Positions 1-8,609 are shown, counted from the first letter of the stretch. The stretch is DNA of 64,000 nucleotides from Sporosarcina koreensis (GCF_001531445.1 NZ_LQYA01000047.1:38747-102746), one strand, 5' to 3'. Translations and numbers: made by a program. The notes: generated by a model from the letters alone, not told the origin.

Positions 1-1
1 C

Positions 2-241
2 TTGAACTTGATTGTCGTCCTTTGGCAATCGGCATTGATCATTTCATTTCTTTCGTTCTTTTTCGGCTTATTCACCAAGTCTAAAACGTCTTTGCTAATA
101 AGCTTTTTCACTTCTTTACCGATTGCCTATTATTTTTTCGGAGCTAACAATGCATTTAAACTAATTGCGCTGTTCCCGATTATCACCTTATTGATCATCT
201 ATTTGTTTTATCGGCATGAAAAAAGGAGAGTGGAATCATGA
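2..241 (+). CDS. Small multi-pass membrane protein, possibly 5'-truncated
   Basis: The readable part is 79 residues starting at a TTG at the very edge of the window, so the true start and its ribosome binding site may lie outside. The protein is almost entirely hydrophobic, with about three membrane segments and a short basic tail (YRHEKRRVES). Its stop overlaps the start of the nitronate monooxygenase gene (ATGA), so the two are probably translationally coupled. I do not recognise a family and assign no function. Confidence 0.6.
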   Translation: MNLIVVLWQSALIISFLSFFFGLFTKSKTSLLISFFTSLPIAYYFFGANNAFKLIALFPIITLLIIYLFYRHEKRRVES

Positions 242-1242
242 CCTTTACAGAAACGTTAGGTATTCAACATCCCATCATCCAAGCCCCAATGGCGGGCGTG
301 ACCACGCCGGAATTCGTGGCGGCCGCAGCAGAGGCGGGAGTTTTAGGGTCCATCGGGGCAGGCTATTTATCCGCGGAAGCAACGCGGGATTTCATTCACG
401 AAGTCAAAAAGCTCACAGATAAGCCGTTCGCAGTAAATTTATTCGTACCGGAAAATACGGATATAGACCAAGATCAGCTCCGTCAGGCATACTTAGGATT
501 ACAACCGATCGGTAAAAAGCTCGGGATGCCTTTTTGGAAGGCGCCGCTGTCCGAGCAGTCATTTGCTGGACAAATCGATGTGATCATTGAAGAAGACGTT
601 GGAATCTGCTCCTTCACTTTCGGTTTGCCCGACGAATCGACTGTCCAGAAATTAAAGGAGCATAACATCTACTTGATCGGCACGGCAACGTCAGTCGAAG
701 AAGCCGTTGTAGCCGAACAGGTCGGAATGGACGCAGTCGTCGCGCAAGGAAAGGAAGCAGGTGGGCATCGTGGTTCATTCCTCGGTGAACAGCTCTTGCC
801 GCTCGCGGAACTACTTCCTTCAATCGTCGGGGCTGTCGGCATTCCGGTAATTGCGGCTGGTGGAATCGCTAACCGCGAGCACCTCATACTGCAACTTTCC
901 CGCGGAGCCCAAGCCGTGCAGATCGGCACCGCGCTGCTTGCGGCTGATGAAAGCGGGGCACACCCGCTTTACAAAGAGGCGGTCCTTAAGGCAACCGGGA
1001 ATTGCACCGTGCTTACGAAAGCCTTCTCCGGAAAACCCGCAAGAGGCATCCGAAACGAGTTCATCGACAGGATGGTGAACGTCCCAATCGCACCTTATCC
1101 GTACCAAAACGATTTGACGAAGAAAATCCGGAGCGAAGCAGCAAAGCTTGGAAAACCGGGATTCATGTCCCTTTGGGCGGGGGAGAACGTGCACGAAACA
1201 GTTGTTGGGACTGTCGAGGAGATTATTAAGAAGTTTATATAG
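238..1242 (+). CDS. Nitronate monooxygenase (2-nitropropane dioxygenase family)
   Basis: The 334-residue protein is an FMN-dependent TIM-barrel enzyme expected to oxidise alkyl nitronates in the cytoplasm. It opens with the family signature QAPMAGVTTPEF, has the phosphate/FMN loop AQGKEAGGHRG near residues 168-178 with the family histidine, and IPVIAAGGIANREH followed by GAQAVQIGTALL in the C-terminal half. Length fits the family. The ATG has a good AAAAGGAGAG site and overlaps the upstream stop by four bases. FabK-type enoyl-ACP reductases share this fold, so some doubt about the substrate remains, but the N-terminal motif favours nitronate monooxygenase. Confidence 0.88.
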   Translation: MTFTETLGIQHPIIQAPMAGVTTPEFVAAAAEAGVLGSIGAGYLSAEATRDFIHEVKKLTDKPFAVNLFVPENTDIDQDQLRQAYLGLQPIGKKLGMPFWKAPLSEQSFAGQIDVIIEEDVGICSFTFGLPDESTVQKLKEHNIYLIGTATSVEEAVVAEQVGMDAVVAQGKEAGGHRGSFLGEQLLPLAELLPSIVGAVGIPVIAAGGIANREHLILQLSRGAQAVQIGTALLAADESGAHPLYKEAVLKATGNCTVLTKAFSGKPARGIRNEFIDRMVNVPIAPYPYQNDLTKKIRSEAAKLGKPGFMSLWAGENVHETVVGTVEEIIKKFI

Positions 1243-1244
1243 AG

Positions 1245-1288
1245 AAAAAAGGCATGTGCCGGATCAACCGATCAGTGCATGCTTTTTT
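1245..1288 (+). terminator. Probable rho-independent terminator after nitronate monooxygenase
   Basis: An imperfect hairpin (GGCATG...GATC AACC GATC...GCATGC) directly after the stop codon is followed by TTTTTT. The A-run on the left arm pairs with the T-run. Confidence 0.7.
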
Positions 1289-1374
1289 GTGTTCAATTAA
1301 CAGAAAATAATGATTTAACTACTTTTTTGAAGTATACTAAACATCAAATATCACAAGTTGCTGGAGGAATGACA

Positions 1375-3114
1375 ATGTTGGATTTGCTTGTGATCATGCT
1401 GGAGCGAGTGGGGACGATCGTGGCGGTGGCGTTCATCTTGACGCGCTTCCGCTTCTTTAAAAATATGGTTCACCAAGATTCATTGGACCGGAAGCAGGAA
1501 ATGACGGCCATCCTGTTTTTCGGATTCTTTGGTATCATTGGCACGTATTTCGGGGTGGCGTTCAATACGCATACGCTTCATTTCAATAGTGTTTCCATCG
1601 AATTGACAACGGATGAGGCAATCGCGAATTCGCGGGTCATCGGAATTGTCGTCGCGGGTCTGCTAGGGGGTTATCGGCTTGGCGTCGGAGCTGGGTTGAT
1701 TGCTGGAATCCACCGGATGTCGCTCGGCGGATTTACGGCTATTTCATGCGGCGTCTCAACGATTATTTCCGGATTATTGGCAAGCGCATTTTACAAGCGC
1801 GGAAAGCATATTAAGCCACTGGCCGCTTTCGGTATCGGAGCGTTTGCGGAGACGATTCAGATGGGTCTCATCCTTTTGATCTCCGAGCCGTTTGAAAAAG
1901 CGCTCTCTTTAGTCCAGACGATCGGGTTGCCGATGATTCTTGCGAACGGTATAGGAACAGCCCTTTTCCTACTCATCGTCTACAATGTCATCAGCGACCA
2001 AGAGAAAGCGACCGCCATCCAGGCCCAGAAGTCTTTACGGATCGCTGACCAGACAATCGGCTATTTGCGCAAAGGGATGAATTCGGAAACAGCCCTCGCC
2101 GTCTGCAATATTCTGTTTCGAGAACTGAAACCGAGTGCGGTCGCCATGACGAATAAGACGGATATCCTCGCCCATGTAGGGGTGGCGGATGACCATCACA
2201 AAGCATCAAGCCCCCTTCAGACGCATATTACAAAGAAAGTGCTACAACATGGAGAACTTGTCATCGCCAATGAGGAATCGATTCATTGCGTCCGGGATGA
2301 TTGTCCGTTAGGGGCGGCGGTCATTGCGCCATTGAAATTACGGGATGAGACGATCGGGACATTAAAACTCTATTATCCTTCTGAAAAAGCGATTACGAAT
2401 GTCACGATCGAATTGATTGCCGGGCTCAGCTCCCTTCTGAGCAATCAGCTTGAAATTGCGGAAGCTGACAGGTCGTTCCAGCTTGCCAAAGATGCGGAAA
2501 TTAAAGCATTGCAGGCACAAATCAGCCCGCACTTCCTATTCAATTCTATGAATATCATCGTTTCCTTAATACGGACAAATCCCGATGAAGCGAGAAGGCT
2601 GCTTACATCACTTTCCTATTTCCTCCGTCAAAATCTTGAAGGGACGACTGCCGAGAAAGTAACTTTGGAACAGGAGCTTGCCCATGTAGAAGCCTACTTG
2701 AAGATTGAAGAAGCTCGTTTCATTGATAAGTTGAAAGTATGCATTGATGTAGATCCGTCCATCCTCCAAGAAACGATTCCTCCGCTCACGTTGCAGCCAC
2801 TCGTCGAAAATGCCATCAAGCATGGCATTAAAGATATGGAGAAAAACAGCATCGTGCAAGTGATGATTCAAGATGAAGGAGATGCGATCAGTATACTTGT
2901 CCAAGACAATGGTATGGGGATTGTAAAAGAAAGGCTTCCTCTTCTATGTGCCCATCAAATCGAATCCGACACGGGTACGGGAATGGGACTCTACAATGTA
3001 AATCGTCGGTTACTGATGACATTCGGGAAACAGGCCGCATTGCATATTGAAAGCGAAGTCGAGAACGGCACGGAAATATCTTTCCGAATACCGAAAATGG
3101 GGGTGGGCATATGA
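1375..3114 (+). CDS. lytS: LytS-type sensor histidine kinase
   Basis: The 579-residue membrane kinase has an N-terminal 5TM-5TMR_LYT sensor region (about residues 1-200, with GLLGGYRLGVGAGLIAG), a GAF-like domain (about 220-350), and a His_kinase core. The phospho-acceptor histidine is H386 in QISPHFLFNS. The ATP-binding boxes LVENAIKHG, DNGMGI and GTGMGLYNV follow. The ATG at 1375 is preferred over upstream codons because GGAGG lies 7 nt upstream. The stop overlaps the response regulator start by four bases. LytS/BtsS kinases paired with CstA-family transporters are known to sense extracellular pyruvate, and the neighbour here is such a transporter, so pyruvate sensing is a reasonable inference. 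Confidence 0.9.
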   Translation: MLDLLVIMLERVGTIVAVAFILTRFRFFKNMVHQDSLDRKQEMTAILFFGFFGIIGTYFGVAFNTHTLHFNSVSIELTTDEAIANSRVIGIVVAGLLGGYRLGVGAGLIAGIHRMSLGGFTAISCGVSTIISGLLASAFYKRGKHIKPLAAFGIGAFAETIQMGLILLISEPFEKALSLVQTIGLPMILANGIGTALFLLIVYNVISDQEKATAIQAQKSLRIADQTIGYLRKGMNSETALAVCNILFRELKPSAVAMTNKTDILAHVGVADDHHKASSPLQTHITKKVLQHGELVIANEESIHCVRDDCPLGAAVIAPLKLRDETIGTLKLYYPSEKAITNVTIELIAGLSSLLSNQLEIAEADRSFQLAKDAEIKALQAQISPHFLFNSMNIIVSLIRTNPDEARRLLTSLSYFLRQNLEGTTAEKVTLEQELAHVEAYLKIEEARFIDKLKVCIDVDPSILQETIPPLTLQPLVENAIKHGIKDMEKNSIVQVMIQDEGDAISILVQDNGMGIVKERLPLLCAHQIESDTGTGMGLYNVNRRLLMTFGKQAALHIESEVENGTEISFRIPKMGVGI

Positions 3115-3845
3115 ACCGGAAGATTCGCGTCATTGTCGTGGATGATGAACGATATGCGAGGGAGGAATTGATCTATTTAATTGAACAACAGCCTTTTTTC
3201 CAAGTCGTCGGCGAGGCGGATTCCGGGGAGGCTGCCATCATGCAAACAATTCAACTTCAACCCGACGTTCTGTTTTTGGACGTGGAGATGCCAAAAATGA
3301 ACGGGATGGATGCGGCAAAAGCCTTGGTGGAACTAAAGAAAGTACCCCTTATCGTTTTTGCGACCGCTTATCCGCAATTCGCGGCTGAAGCTTTCCGTAT
3401 CAATGCGGTCGATTATTTGCTAAAGCCGTACGATGAAGCACAAGTAAAGCAAGCGATCATGCGGATCCAGGAAAGATTGATGCCGAATCAAAGCACAGAG
3501 AAAGCATGGACTTTAGGGAAGCTTGCGATCGAGATGGATGGGGAAATCGATTATATCCCGATCCATAAAATCCTCTATATGTTCCGCAACGAAAAAATGA
3601 CGAAGATTGTAACATTGGAAAGGGAGTATGAGTTGCGGATGACGCTGAAGGAGTTGGAAAGCAAATTGACGCCGTTTTCGTTTTTTCGTATCCATAAAGG
3701 CTACCTCGTCAACCTATTGCATGTAAGAAGGTTGACGCCTTGGTTTAACGGAGCTTACCAGCTGGAAGTCGAAGGTCGGAGCGAGAAGCTTTCCGTTAGC
3801 CGGAATTATGTCCGGGATTTGCGGCAACGGCTTGAGCTCTATTAA
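3111..3845 (+). CDS. lytR: LytR/BtsR-type response regulator with LytTR DNA-binding domain
   Basis: The 244-residue regulator has an N-terminal receiver (VVDDERYARE, phosphorylation site D57 in FLDVEMPKMNG, then the conserved T/K positions FATAYPQFA and LLKPYDEAQ). A C-terminal LytTR domain carries FFRIHKGYLVNL. It is the cytoplasmic partner of the kinase encoded just upstream, with a four-base overlap. The likely target is the CstA-type transporter downstream, whose leader holds a direct repeat with the 21-bp spacing expected for a LytTR dimer (3849-3878). Confidence 0.92.
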   Translation: MNRKIRVIVVDDERYAREELIYLIEQQPFFQVVGEADSGEAAIMQTIQLQPDVLFLDVEMPKMNGMDAAKALVELKKVPLIVFATAYPQFAAEAFRINAVDYLLKPYDEAQVKQAIMRIQERLMPNQSTEKAWTLGKLAIEMDGEIDYIPIHKILYMFRNEKMTKIVTLEREYELRMTLKELESKLTPFSFFRIHKGYLVNLLHVRRLTPWFNGAYQLEVEGRSEKLSVSRNYVRDLRQRLELY

Positions 3846-3848
3846 ACT

Positions 3849-3878
3849 TGCATGTTATATCGCCTATCCTGCATGTAA
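3849..3878 (+). promoter_or_regulatory. Candidate LytTR operator upstream of the CstA-type gene
   Basis: Two near-identical 9-mers, TGCATGTTA (3849-3857) and TGCATGTAA (3870-3878), lie in direct orientation exactly 21 bp apart. This is the 9+12 spacing known for LytTR regulators such as BtsR, AgrA and LytR. A TAGAAT -10 candidate at 3903-3908 places the second repeat just upstream of a poor -35, as expected for an activated promoter. Regulation by the adjacent regulator is inference. Confidence 0.6.
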
Positions 3879-3976
3879 ATCTACGATTTGGGCATCTTAC
3901 GATAGAATCGTCCGTTTTTGGAACATTTCCTTTAAACTGAATGAAATCGCTATCATTTGGGGAAGGGGAAACAGAA

Positions 3977-5431
3977 ATGATTACATTTTTATTTGGTATC
4001 GTCTTATTAATTCTCGGGTATTTCACGTACGGAAAATTCATCGAGAAGATGTTTGGGGTGAAGGAAAACCGTGCGACACCTGCGTATACGAGTGGGGACG
4101 GAGTGGACTATGTGCCGATGAGCACGAAGAAAAACTCGCTGATCCAGCTTCTGAACATTGCGGGGGTTGGTCCGATTTTCGGTCCGATCATGGGGGCGCT
4201 TTATGGTCCGGTTGCTTTCATTTGGATTGTGATCGGCGCAATTTTCGCAGGTGCTGTCCATGACTATTTGACGGGGATGATCTCGATCCGTAACCGTGGA
4301 GCTCATTTGCCGGAGCTTGCGGGCAAGTTTTTAGGGAAATTCATGAAACATATTGTAAATGCTTTCGCTATTCTTTTATTGGTGCTCGTTGGAACGGTTT
4401 TCGTTTCCGCACCTGCAGGGTTGCTGTATAACTTGATGAACGGTTGGATGGCAATGGGTATTATCGTTGCACTAATTTTTGCTTATTATATTTTTGCAAC
4501 ACTATTGCCGATCGATAAGATCATCGGCCGTTTCTATCCGATTTTCGGTGCGCTTTTGATTATTAGTGCTGTCGGGGTTGGCGGAATGATGGTCGTCAAA
4601 GGCGTCAGCATTCCTGAGTTGACGTTTGCCAATATGCACCCTGACAAATTGGCGATTTTCCCACTTTTATTCCTAACGATTTCATGCGGTGCATTGTCCG
4701 GTTTCCATGCGACACAATCACCGATCATTTCACGTACGACGCAAAAAGAAGGGCAAGGCCGTAAGATTTTCTACGGCATGATGATTGCAGAGGCGATCAT
4801 CGCGATGATTTGGGCAGCTGCAGGCATGGCGCTGTTCAATGGGTATGGCGGCTTGAGTGAAATGCTGGCTGCAGGCGGTCCTGCGTTGATCGTCAGCGAA
4901 GCTTCCACGATGATGTTGGGCGCGGTTGGTGGAACACTCGCAATTCTCGGTGTCATCATTCTTCCGATCACTTCCGGCGATACGGCTTTCCGTAGTGCAC
5001 GTATGATCATTGCGGACTACTTCAAGATGCCGCAAGTGAAGATGGCAAGCCGTCTTTGGATTGCTGTTCCGATGTTTGTCATTTCCATCGCTTTGACGCA
5101 AGTCGACTTTGACATCCTTTGGCGCTACTTCTCATGGGCGAACCAATCGACAGCGGTGATTGCATTATTTGTAGGTGCGATGTATCTGTTCATTGCACGG
5201 AAGAACTACTGGGTGGCACTCATCCCGGGAACGTTCATGCTAATGGCGACAATGACATATATTTTGAATGCGACGATCGGCTTCGGATTACCGATGAATG
5301 TTGCGTATATTGGGGCGACAGTCATTTCGCTCTTCCTCGTCGTCCTATTTTTCTTAGCAGCGGTTCGGGCACGAGCTGCACAAATTCCTTTGGAAGAAGA
5401 CATTTCCAATTGGAAAGGTGCAATAAACTAA
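3977..5431 (+). CDS. cstA: CstA/BtsT-family transporter, probable pyruvate or peptide uptake
   Basis: The 484-residue integral membrane protein belongs to the carbon starvation protein CstA family. Typical motifs are GVGPIFGPIMGALYGP, AIFAGAVHDYLTGM, SGFHATQSPIISRT and ITSGDTAFRSAR, spread over about 12-14 membrane segments. It matches the shorter subgroup rather than the roughly 600-700 residue enzymes. The start at 3977 has an AAGGGGA site six bases upstream. It follows the LytS/LytR pair with a 131-bp gap holding a LytTR-like direct repeat. By analogy with E. coli BtsSR-BtsT, pyruvate uptake is the likely role, though peptide transport has also been claimed for CstA. Confidence 0.88.
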   Translation: MITFLFGIVLLILGYFTYGKFIEKMFGVKENRATPAYTSGDGVDYVPMSTKKNSLIQLLNIAGVGPIFGPIMGALYGPVAFIWIVIGAIFAGAVHDYLTGMISIRNRGAHLPELAGKFLGKFMKHIVNAFAILLLVLVGTVFVSAPAGLLYNLMNGWMAMGIIVALIFAYYIFATLLPIDKIIGRFYPIFGALLIISAVGVGGMMVVKGVSIPELTFANMHPDKLAIFPLLFLTISCGALSGFHATQSPIISRTTQKEGQGRKIFYGMMIAEAIIAMIWAAAGMALFNGYGGLSEMLAAGGPALIVSEASTMMLGAVGGTLAILGVIILPITSGDTAFRSARMIIADYFKMPQVKMASRLWIAVPMFVISIALTQVDFDILWRYFSWANQSTAVIALFVGAMYLFIARKNYWVALIPGTFMLMATMTYILNATIGFGLPMNVAYIGATVISLFLVVLFFLAAVRARAAQIPLEEDISNWKGAIN

Positions 5432-5444
5432 TTACCATAAAGGA

Positions 5445-5472
5445 AAAGAGGCGGCTGAAGCTGCCTCTTTTT
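5445..5472. terminator. Bidirectional terminator between cstA and the convergent DUF3888 gene
   Basis: AAAGAGGC and GCCTCTTT form perfect arms extended by a wobble inner stem and a TGAA loop, with T-rich tails on both strands. It closes the cstA operon and the convergent minus-strand gene, whose stop codon lies at its edge. Confidence 0.85.
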
Positions 5473-6220
5473 ACATGTACCAAAGCAAGTCGTACTTCAT
5501 CTTTTTCCCACTCTGGCTGTCCTGATCAATGACTTTCCAAATGCCATTCTCTTTCAGGACTTTGTAATAAAAGTTAGTTCCGTCAGCTGTCTTGAACAGG
5601 ATGAAACCTTCATTGCCTTTAACAAAAGTTACCGGATTGATCACATTTTTGTAAGGTGGTTGAATTTCGGTGCTTAGAATATTGATGACAACCTCCTCTG
5701 CGATATGTGCCAGTGAATTGAAGTCATTTTGTTTTTCAGCCTTGTACCGCAACTGGTTGTAATCGTATCGTTCGTATGGCAATAAATTCAAGTGGAACGA
5801 CTGTTTAATATCGATGAGCACTTCTTTATAAAACTTATGGATTTTCTTTTCTTCGTCATCGCCTTCGTGCGTAAAGTCGAGCAGTTTGACACCTTTCGGA
5901 CTTATCTCAAACTGCAGTGTCTCCTTGCCGTATGGCGGGTTCTCCGCGGTTTCGAATGTATTCACTTGCACTTCAACTGTAAAGGAAAATCCGCCTTTCT
6001 CTTCCCGTTGGATAGTCAGTATTTCCGCATCAAACAATCCGTATGATTTATCGTAGCCGTAATAGTCGATGATTCCCTCCGAAATATATGGTGAAAGGAT
6101 TGCCAGCAGTGCATCTTGAGCGGATTGTTGATCGGCCTTGGTCTGTTCCGCTTGGGGTGCAAAAGGTTGGATAAGCAGTGAAATCAATAAGAGTGGAACT
6201 AGGTAACGTAAATGTTTCAA
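5471..6220 (-). CDS. Secreted DUF3888-like protein
   Basis: With a TTG start at 6220 (GGAGG seven bases upstream) the product has 249 residues and begins with a clear signal peptide: KHLR followed by a hydrophobic LVPLLLISLLIQPF stretch and an Ala-rich cleavage region. The N-terminal half contains ALLAILSPYISEGIIDYYG, resembling the DUF3888 domain of Bacillus exported proteins. The C-terminal half has NFYYKVLKENGIWKVID, like lumazine-binding/NTF2-type extracellular domains. No catalytic residues are obvious. It is an exported protein of unknown role, transcribed convergently to cstA. Confidence 0.65.
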   Translation of the reverse strand: MKHLRYLVPLLLISLLIQPFAPQAEQTKADQQSAQDALLAILSPYISEGIIDYYGYDKSYGLFDAEILTIQREEKGGFSFTVEVQVNTFETAENPPYGKETLQFEISPKGVKLLDFTHEGDDEEKKIHKFYKEVLIDIKQSFHLNLLPYERYDYNQLRYKAEKQNDFNSLAHIAEEVVINILSTEIQPPYKNVINPVTFVKGNEGFILFKTADGTNFYYKVLKENGIWKVIDQDSQSGKKMKYDLLWYM

Positions 6221-6359
6221 TAGGGAACCTCCTAACCGGGTTTTGAGCTTATGTTTTCCTACGTAAGTGAAACGATACATGATCCGAAAAATATAGCCGT
6301 AAATGAAAGTAATTGCGCTATAATAGATTCAATTGAAAAAGTGGATATCGGAGGATCAT

Positions 6360-7238
6360 ATGAAGAAATATATTGGTGAAATCGGATTGCTGTTAACAGC
6401 AATCATTTGGGGAAGCGGGTTTGTCGGCAGTGCGGTTGCATTGGATTCCTACACGCCTTATCAAATTTTAGCGGGCAGGTTTCTAATCGGCGCCCTATTA
6501 TTATGTGCCGTTTTTTATAAAAAATTGAAGTGCATTTCAAAAAACACCTTGATCAAAGGGGCTGTTTTAGGCGTTTTCTTATACATAGCATTTGCGTTGC
6601 AAACGGTCGGGCTCCAATTCACAACTCCATCCAAAAATGCATTTTTGACGGCGGTGAATGTGGTCATTGTGCCGTTTATTGGTCTGGCGATTTATAGAAG
6701 GAAACTGGATGTGTTTGAACTCGTCGGCGCTTTTCTTGCGATGTTCGGCGTGGCGGTTCTGTCACTGCAATGGTCAGCGGGACTTAATATCGGCGATTTC
6801 CTTTCGTTTTGCTGTGCCATAGGATTCGCGTTCCATATTTTTTACACATCCCAATTCGTGAAGACTGAAGACCCGATCGCTTTGACGATTGTCCAAATGG
6901 CGACAGCGGCTGTCATCGGCTTCGTCGTTGTGCTGATGAAAGGAGAAATGGCATTCAGCATGCAGCCGGAAGGTTTGTGGTCGTTGCTCTATTTAGGCGT
7001 TTTCTCGACGACGATTGCGTTTTTATTGCAGACCGTGTCACAGAAATTTATTACAGAAACGAAGGCAGCCATCATCCTTTCGACGGAATCATTATGGGGG
7101 ATGATCTTTTCCGTCATTCTCTTGAGCGAAATCCTTACGCTTAAGATGGGGATCGGCGCGGTTTTAATACTTGCTGCGATTATTTTATCGGAAACGAAAT
7201 TAAGTTTTTTAACGAAAGGAAAACAAGTTCAGTTATAG
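6360..7238 (+). CDS. DMT-superfamily (EamA) transporter
   Basis: The 292-residue protein has ten membrane segments arranged as two EamA repeats. The first opens with AIIWGSGFVGSAVALD and the second with FLSFCCAIGFAFHIF, and the ends show LYLGVFSTTIAFLLQ and STESLWGMIFSVILLSE, which are typical of DMT drug/metabolite exporters. The ATG at 6360 has GGAGG five bases upstream. A TATAAT sits at 6319-6324 without a good -35. The substrate cannot be read from the sequence. Confidence 0.88.
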   Translation: MKKYIGEIGLLLTAIIWGSGFVGSAVALDSYTPYQILAGRFLIGALLLCAVFYKKLKCISKNTLIKGAVLGVFLYIAFALQTVGLQFTTPSKNAFLTAVNVVIVPFIGLAIYRRKLDVFELVGAFLAMFGVAVLSLQWSAGLNIGDFLSFCCAIGFAFHIFYTSQFVKTEDPIALTIVQMATAAVIGFVVVLMKGEMAFSMQPEGLWSLLYLGVFSTTIAFLLQTVSQKFITETKAAIILSTESLWGMIFSVILLSEILTLKMGIGAVLILAAIILSETKLSFLTKGKQVQL

Positions 7239-7250
7239 AAAAGATTTTTG

Positions 7251-7281
7251 TTGACCTGTCCCTTAGAGGCAGGTTTAAAGT
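7251..7281 (+). promoter_or_regulatory. MerR-type promoter with 19-bp spacer, ahead of the GyrI-fused MerR gene
   Basis: TTGACC (7251-7256) and TAAAGT (7276-7281) are separated by 19 bp, the long spacer characteristic of promoters controlled by MerR regulators. The spacer holds an imperfect dyad, ACCTGTC...GGCAGGT. Autoregulation by the MerR protein encoded about 140 bp downstream is expected. Confidence 0.6.
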
Positions 7282-7290
7282 AAACAAAAG

Positions 7291-7401
7291 CAGAGGGTGG
7301 CGTTTAGCTGCGACAGGCATAAGACAGATCTGCTAAACGGCGTAATTTGCCGTGCAGCGGAGCTGGCTTATAACCCAAGCAGCTACCACCCGGAGCTGGA
7401 T
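7291..7401 (-). repeat. Dispersed intergenic repeat, copy R1 (in a 5' leader)
   Basis: Read on the minus strand, this stretch shares blocks with the repeats at 43776-43892 and 49946-50085: a CCAGCTCC start, GGGTTATAAG, a GCTGCACGGCAAA block and CTTATGCCTGTCGCA. Its ends form a long imperfect stem (GGGTGG/AGCTGC against GCAGCT/CCACCC). It lies between the MerR-type promoter and the MerR start codon, so it would be transcribed in the leader. Confidence 0.55.
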
Positions 7402-7422
7402 GTGGAAAAAGGGAGGGGAGCT

Positions 7423-8166
7423 ATGCTATCAATCGGGAAAACCGCCTATCTTGTCGGGCTGACAACGAAAGCGATCAAACATTATGAGGAAATCGGGCTT
7501 GTCCAGCCTGCTTATGTGAGTCCGGAGTCGGGGTACCGGTTTTATTCACAAAAAGAACAGCAACAGCTTGTACGGATCAAAACGTTAAGGAATTTCGGCG
7601 TATCCCTTTCCGATATTTTGCGGGAGGGTGATGAACAGATGGAATCATTGTTGATGAACCGAAAAAAAGAAATTGAGCAGGAAATTAACGAGCTGCAAGG
7701 GAAGATGGAAGGAATCGACCAAATATTAAGCAAAGGGGAGAAGGAAATGGAAACACGTATTGTGGAAAGCGAAGGGTTTACAGTAAAAGGGTATGAGGTG
7801 GTAGGTCCTGTTTCAGAGATTCCAGCTGAATGGGATCGGTTAATCAAGGAAATTAATGAGAACGATGTCGTTACAGAAGAATCATTTGGCGTCTGTTTGA
7901 AGATGGAGAACGACATCATCCATTATATTGCGGGACTCAAAAAAGAATTGACGGAAGGATTCCCGGACACGAAAGAGGTTGTCATTCCAGCAGGCAAGTT
8001 CATTGTTGCGAAGGTGGAAGGCGGAATTCCAGGTATCCCGGCCGCGTATGACTACATCATTCAAATGGAGGATATACAACTACGGGATTGCTACGATTTT
8101 GAGCGATATGTCCATCCGGTTGGGGCGACGGAAGACGTTATCGAGATTTGGATGCCGATTGAGTGA
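7423..8166 (+). CDS. MerR-family regulator with GyrI-like ligand domain (BmrR type)
   Basis: The 247-residue protein has an N-terminal MerR winged helix (KTAYLVGLTTKAIKHYEEIGL, residues 5-25, then SGYRFYS), a coiled-coil dimerisation helix (about 75-105), and a GyrI-like effector domain from about residue 109 (ESFGV, PAGKFIVAKVEGG, RYVHPVG). The ATG at 7423 has GGGAGGGG upstream. BmrR-type proteins bind hydrophobic cations and activate exporter genes; the DMT exporter directly upstream is a possible target. The next gene is a free-standing copy of the effector domain. An internal ATG at 7747 with a GGGGAGAAGGA site could also yield that domain alone. Confidence 0.88.
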   Translation: MLSIGKTAYLVGLTTKAIKHYEEIGLVQPAYVSPESGYRFYSQKEQQQLVRIKTLRNFGVSLSDILREGDEQMESLLMNRKKEIEQEINELQGKMEGIDQILSKGEKEMETRIVESEGFTVKGYEVVGPVSEIPAEWDRLIKEINENDVVTEESFGVCLKMENDIIHYIAGLKKELTEGFPDTKEVVIPAGKFIVAKVEGGIPGIPAAYDYIIQMEDIQLRDCYDFERYVHPVGATEDVIEIWMPIE

Positions 8167-8183
8167 GAAGGGAGATAGGAGAA

Positions 8184-8603
8184 ATGGAAACACGTATAGA
8201 ACATGTTGAACAATTTACGGTGAAAGGCTATGAAATGAATGGGCCGGTTACAGAGATTCCGAAGCTATGGGACAAATTGAATGGAATCATCTGTGAAAAG
8301 GGTGCTACTCCTGAAGAGTCTTTCGGGATTACGTTAGGAATGGAGAATGGCAACTTCCACTACTTGGCGGGTATCCATTCGGAATTGGCAGAAGGATTTA
8401 TGGATACGAAGGAATTGTTGATTCCTAGCGGTAAATTTATTGTCGCGAAGGTCGAAGGCGGAGTGGAGGCAATTCCGGCTGCTTTTGATGCACTGATGCG
8501 CAATCCAGATGTGACACTTAGACATAGCTACGGGTTTGAGCTATATATCCATCCAATTGGATCTGAAGGCTATGAAACGGAAGTTTGGGTGGCGATTGAA
8601 TAG
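8184..8603 (+). CDS. Free-standing GyrI-like small-molecule-binding domain protein
   Basis: The 139-residue protein is plainly a tandem duplicate of the C-terminal domain of the MerR protein just upstream. Both begin METRI, then share FTVKGYE, EESFG, GKFIVAKVEGG, IPAA and an HPIG/HPVG near the end. It has its own ribosome binding site (GGAGATAGGAG) and lies 17 bp behind the regulator. GyrI-like stand-alone proteins bind small molecules or hydrolyse some toxins. Here it could compete for, sequester or process the regulator ligand, which is inference. Confidence 0.82.
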   Translation: METRIEHVEQFTVKGYEMNGPVTEIPKLWDKLNGIICEKGATPEESFGITLGMENGNFHYLAGIHSELAEGFMDTKELLIPSGKFIVAKVEGGVEAIPAAFDALMRNPDVTLRHSYGFELYIHPIGSEGYETEVWVAIE

Positions 8604-8609
8604 GGGCAG

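Noticed and set aside
820-1194. 124-residue minus-strand ORF
   Set aside because: It is antisense to the well-supported nitronate monooxygenase and has a Cys/Arg-rich composition typical of shadow frames.
6319-6324. Promoter of the DMT exporter from TATAAT
   Set aside because: The box is perfect but no -35 or TG extension is visible, so it is mentioned only in the gene entry.
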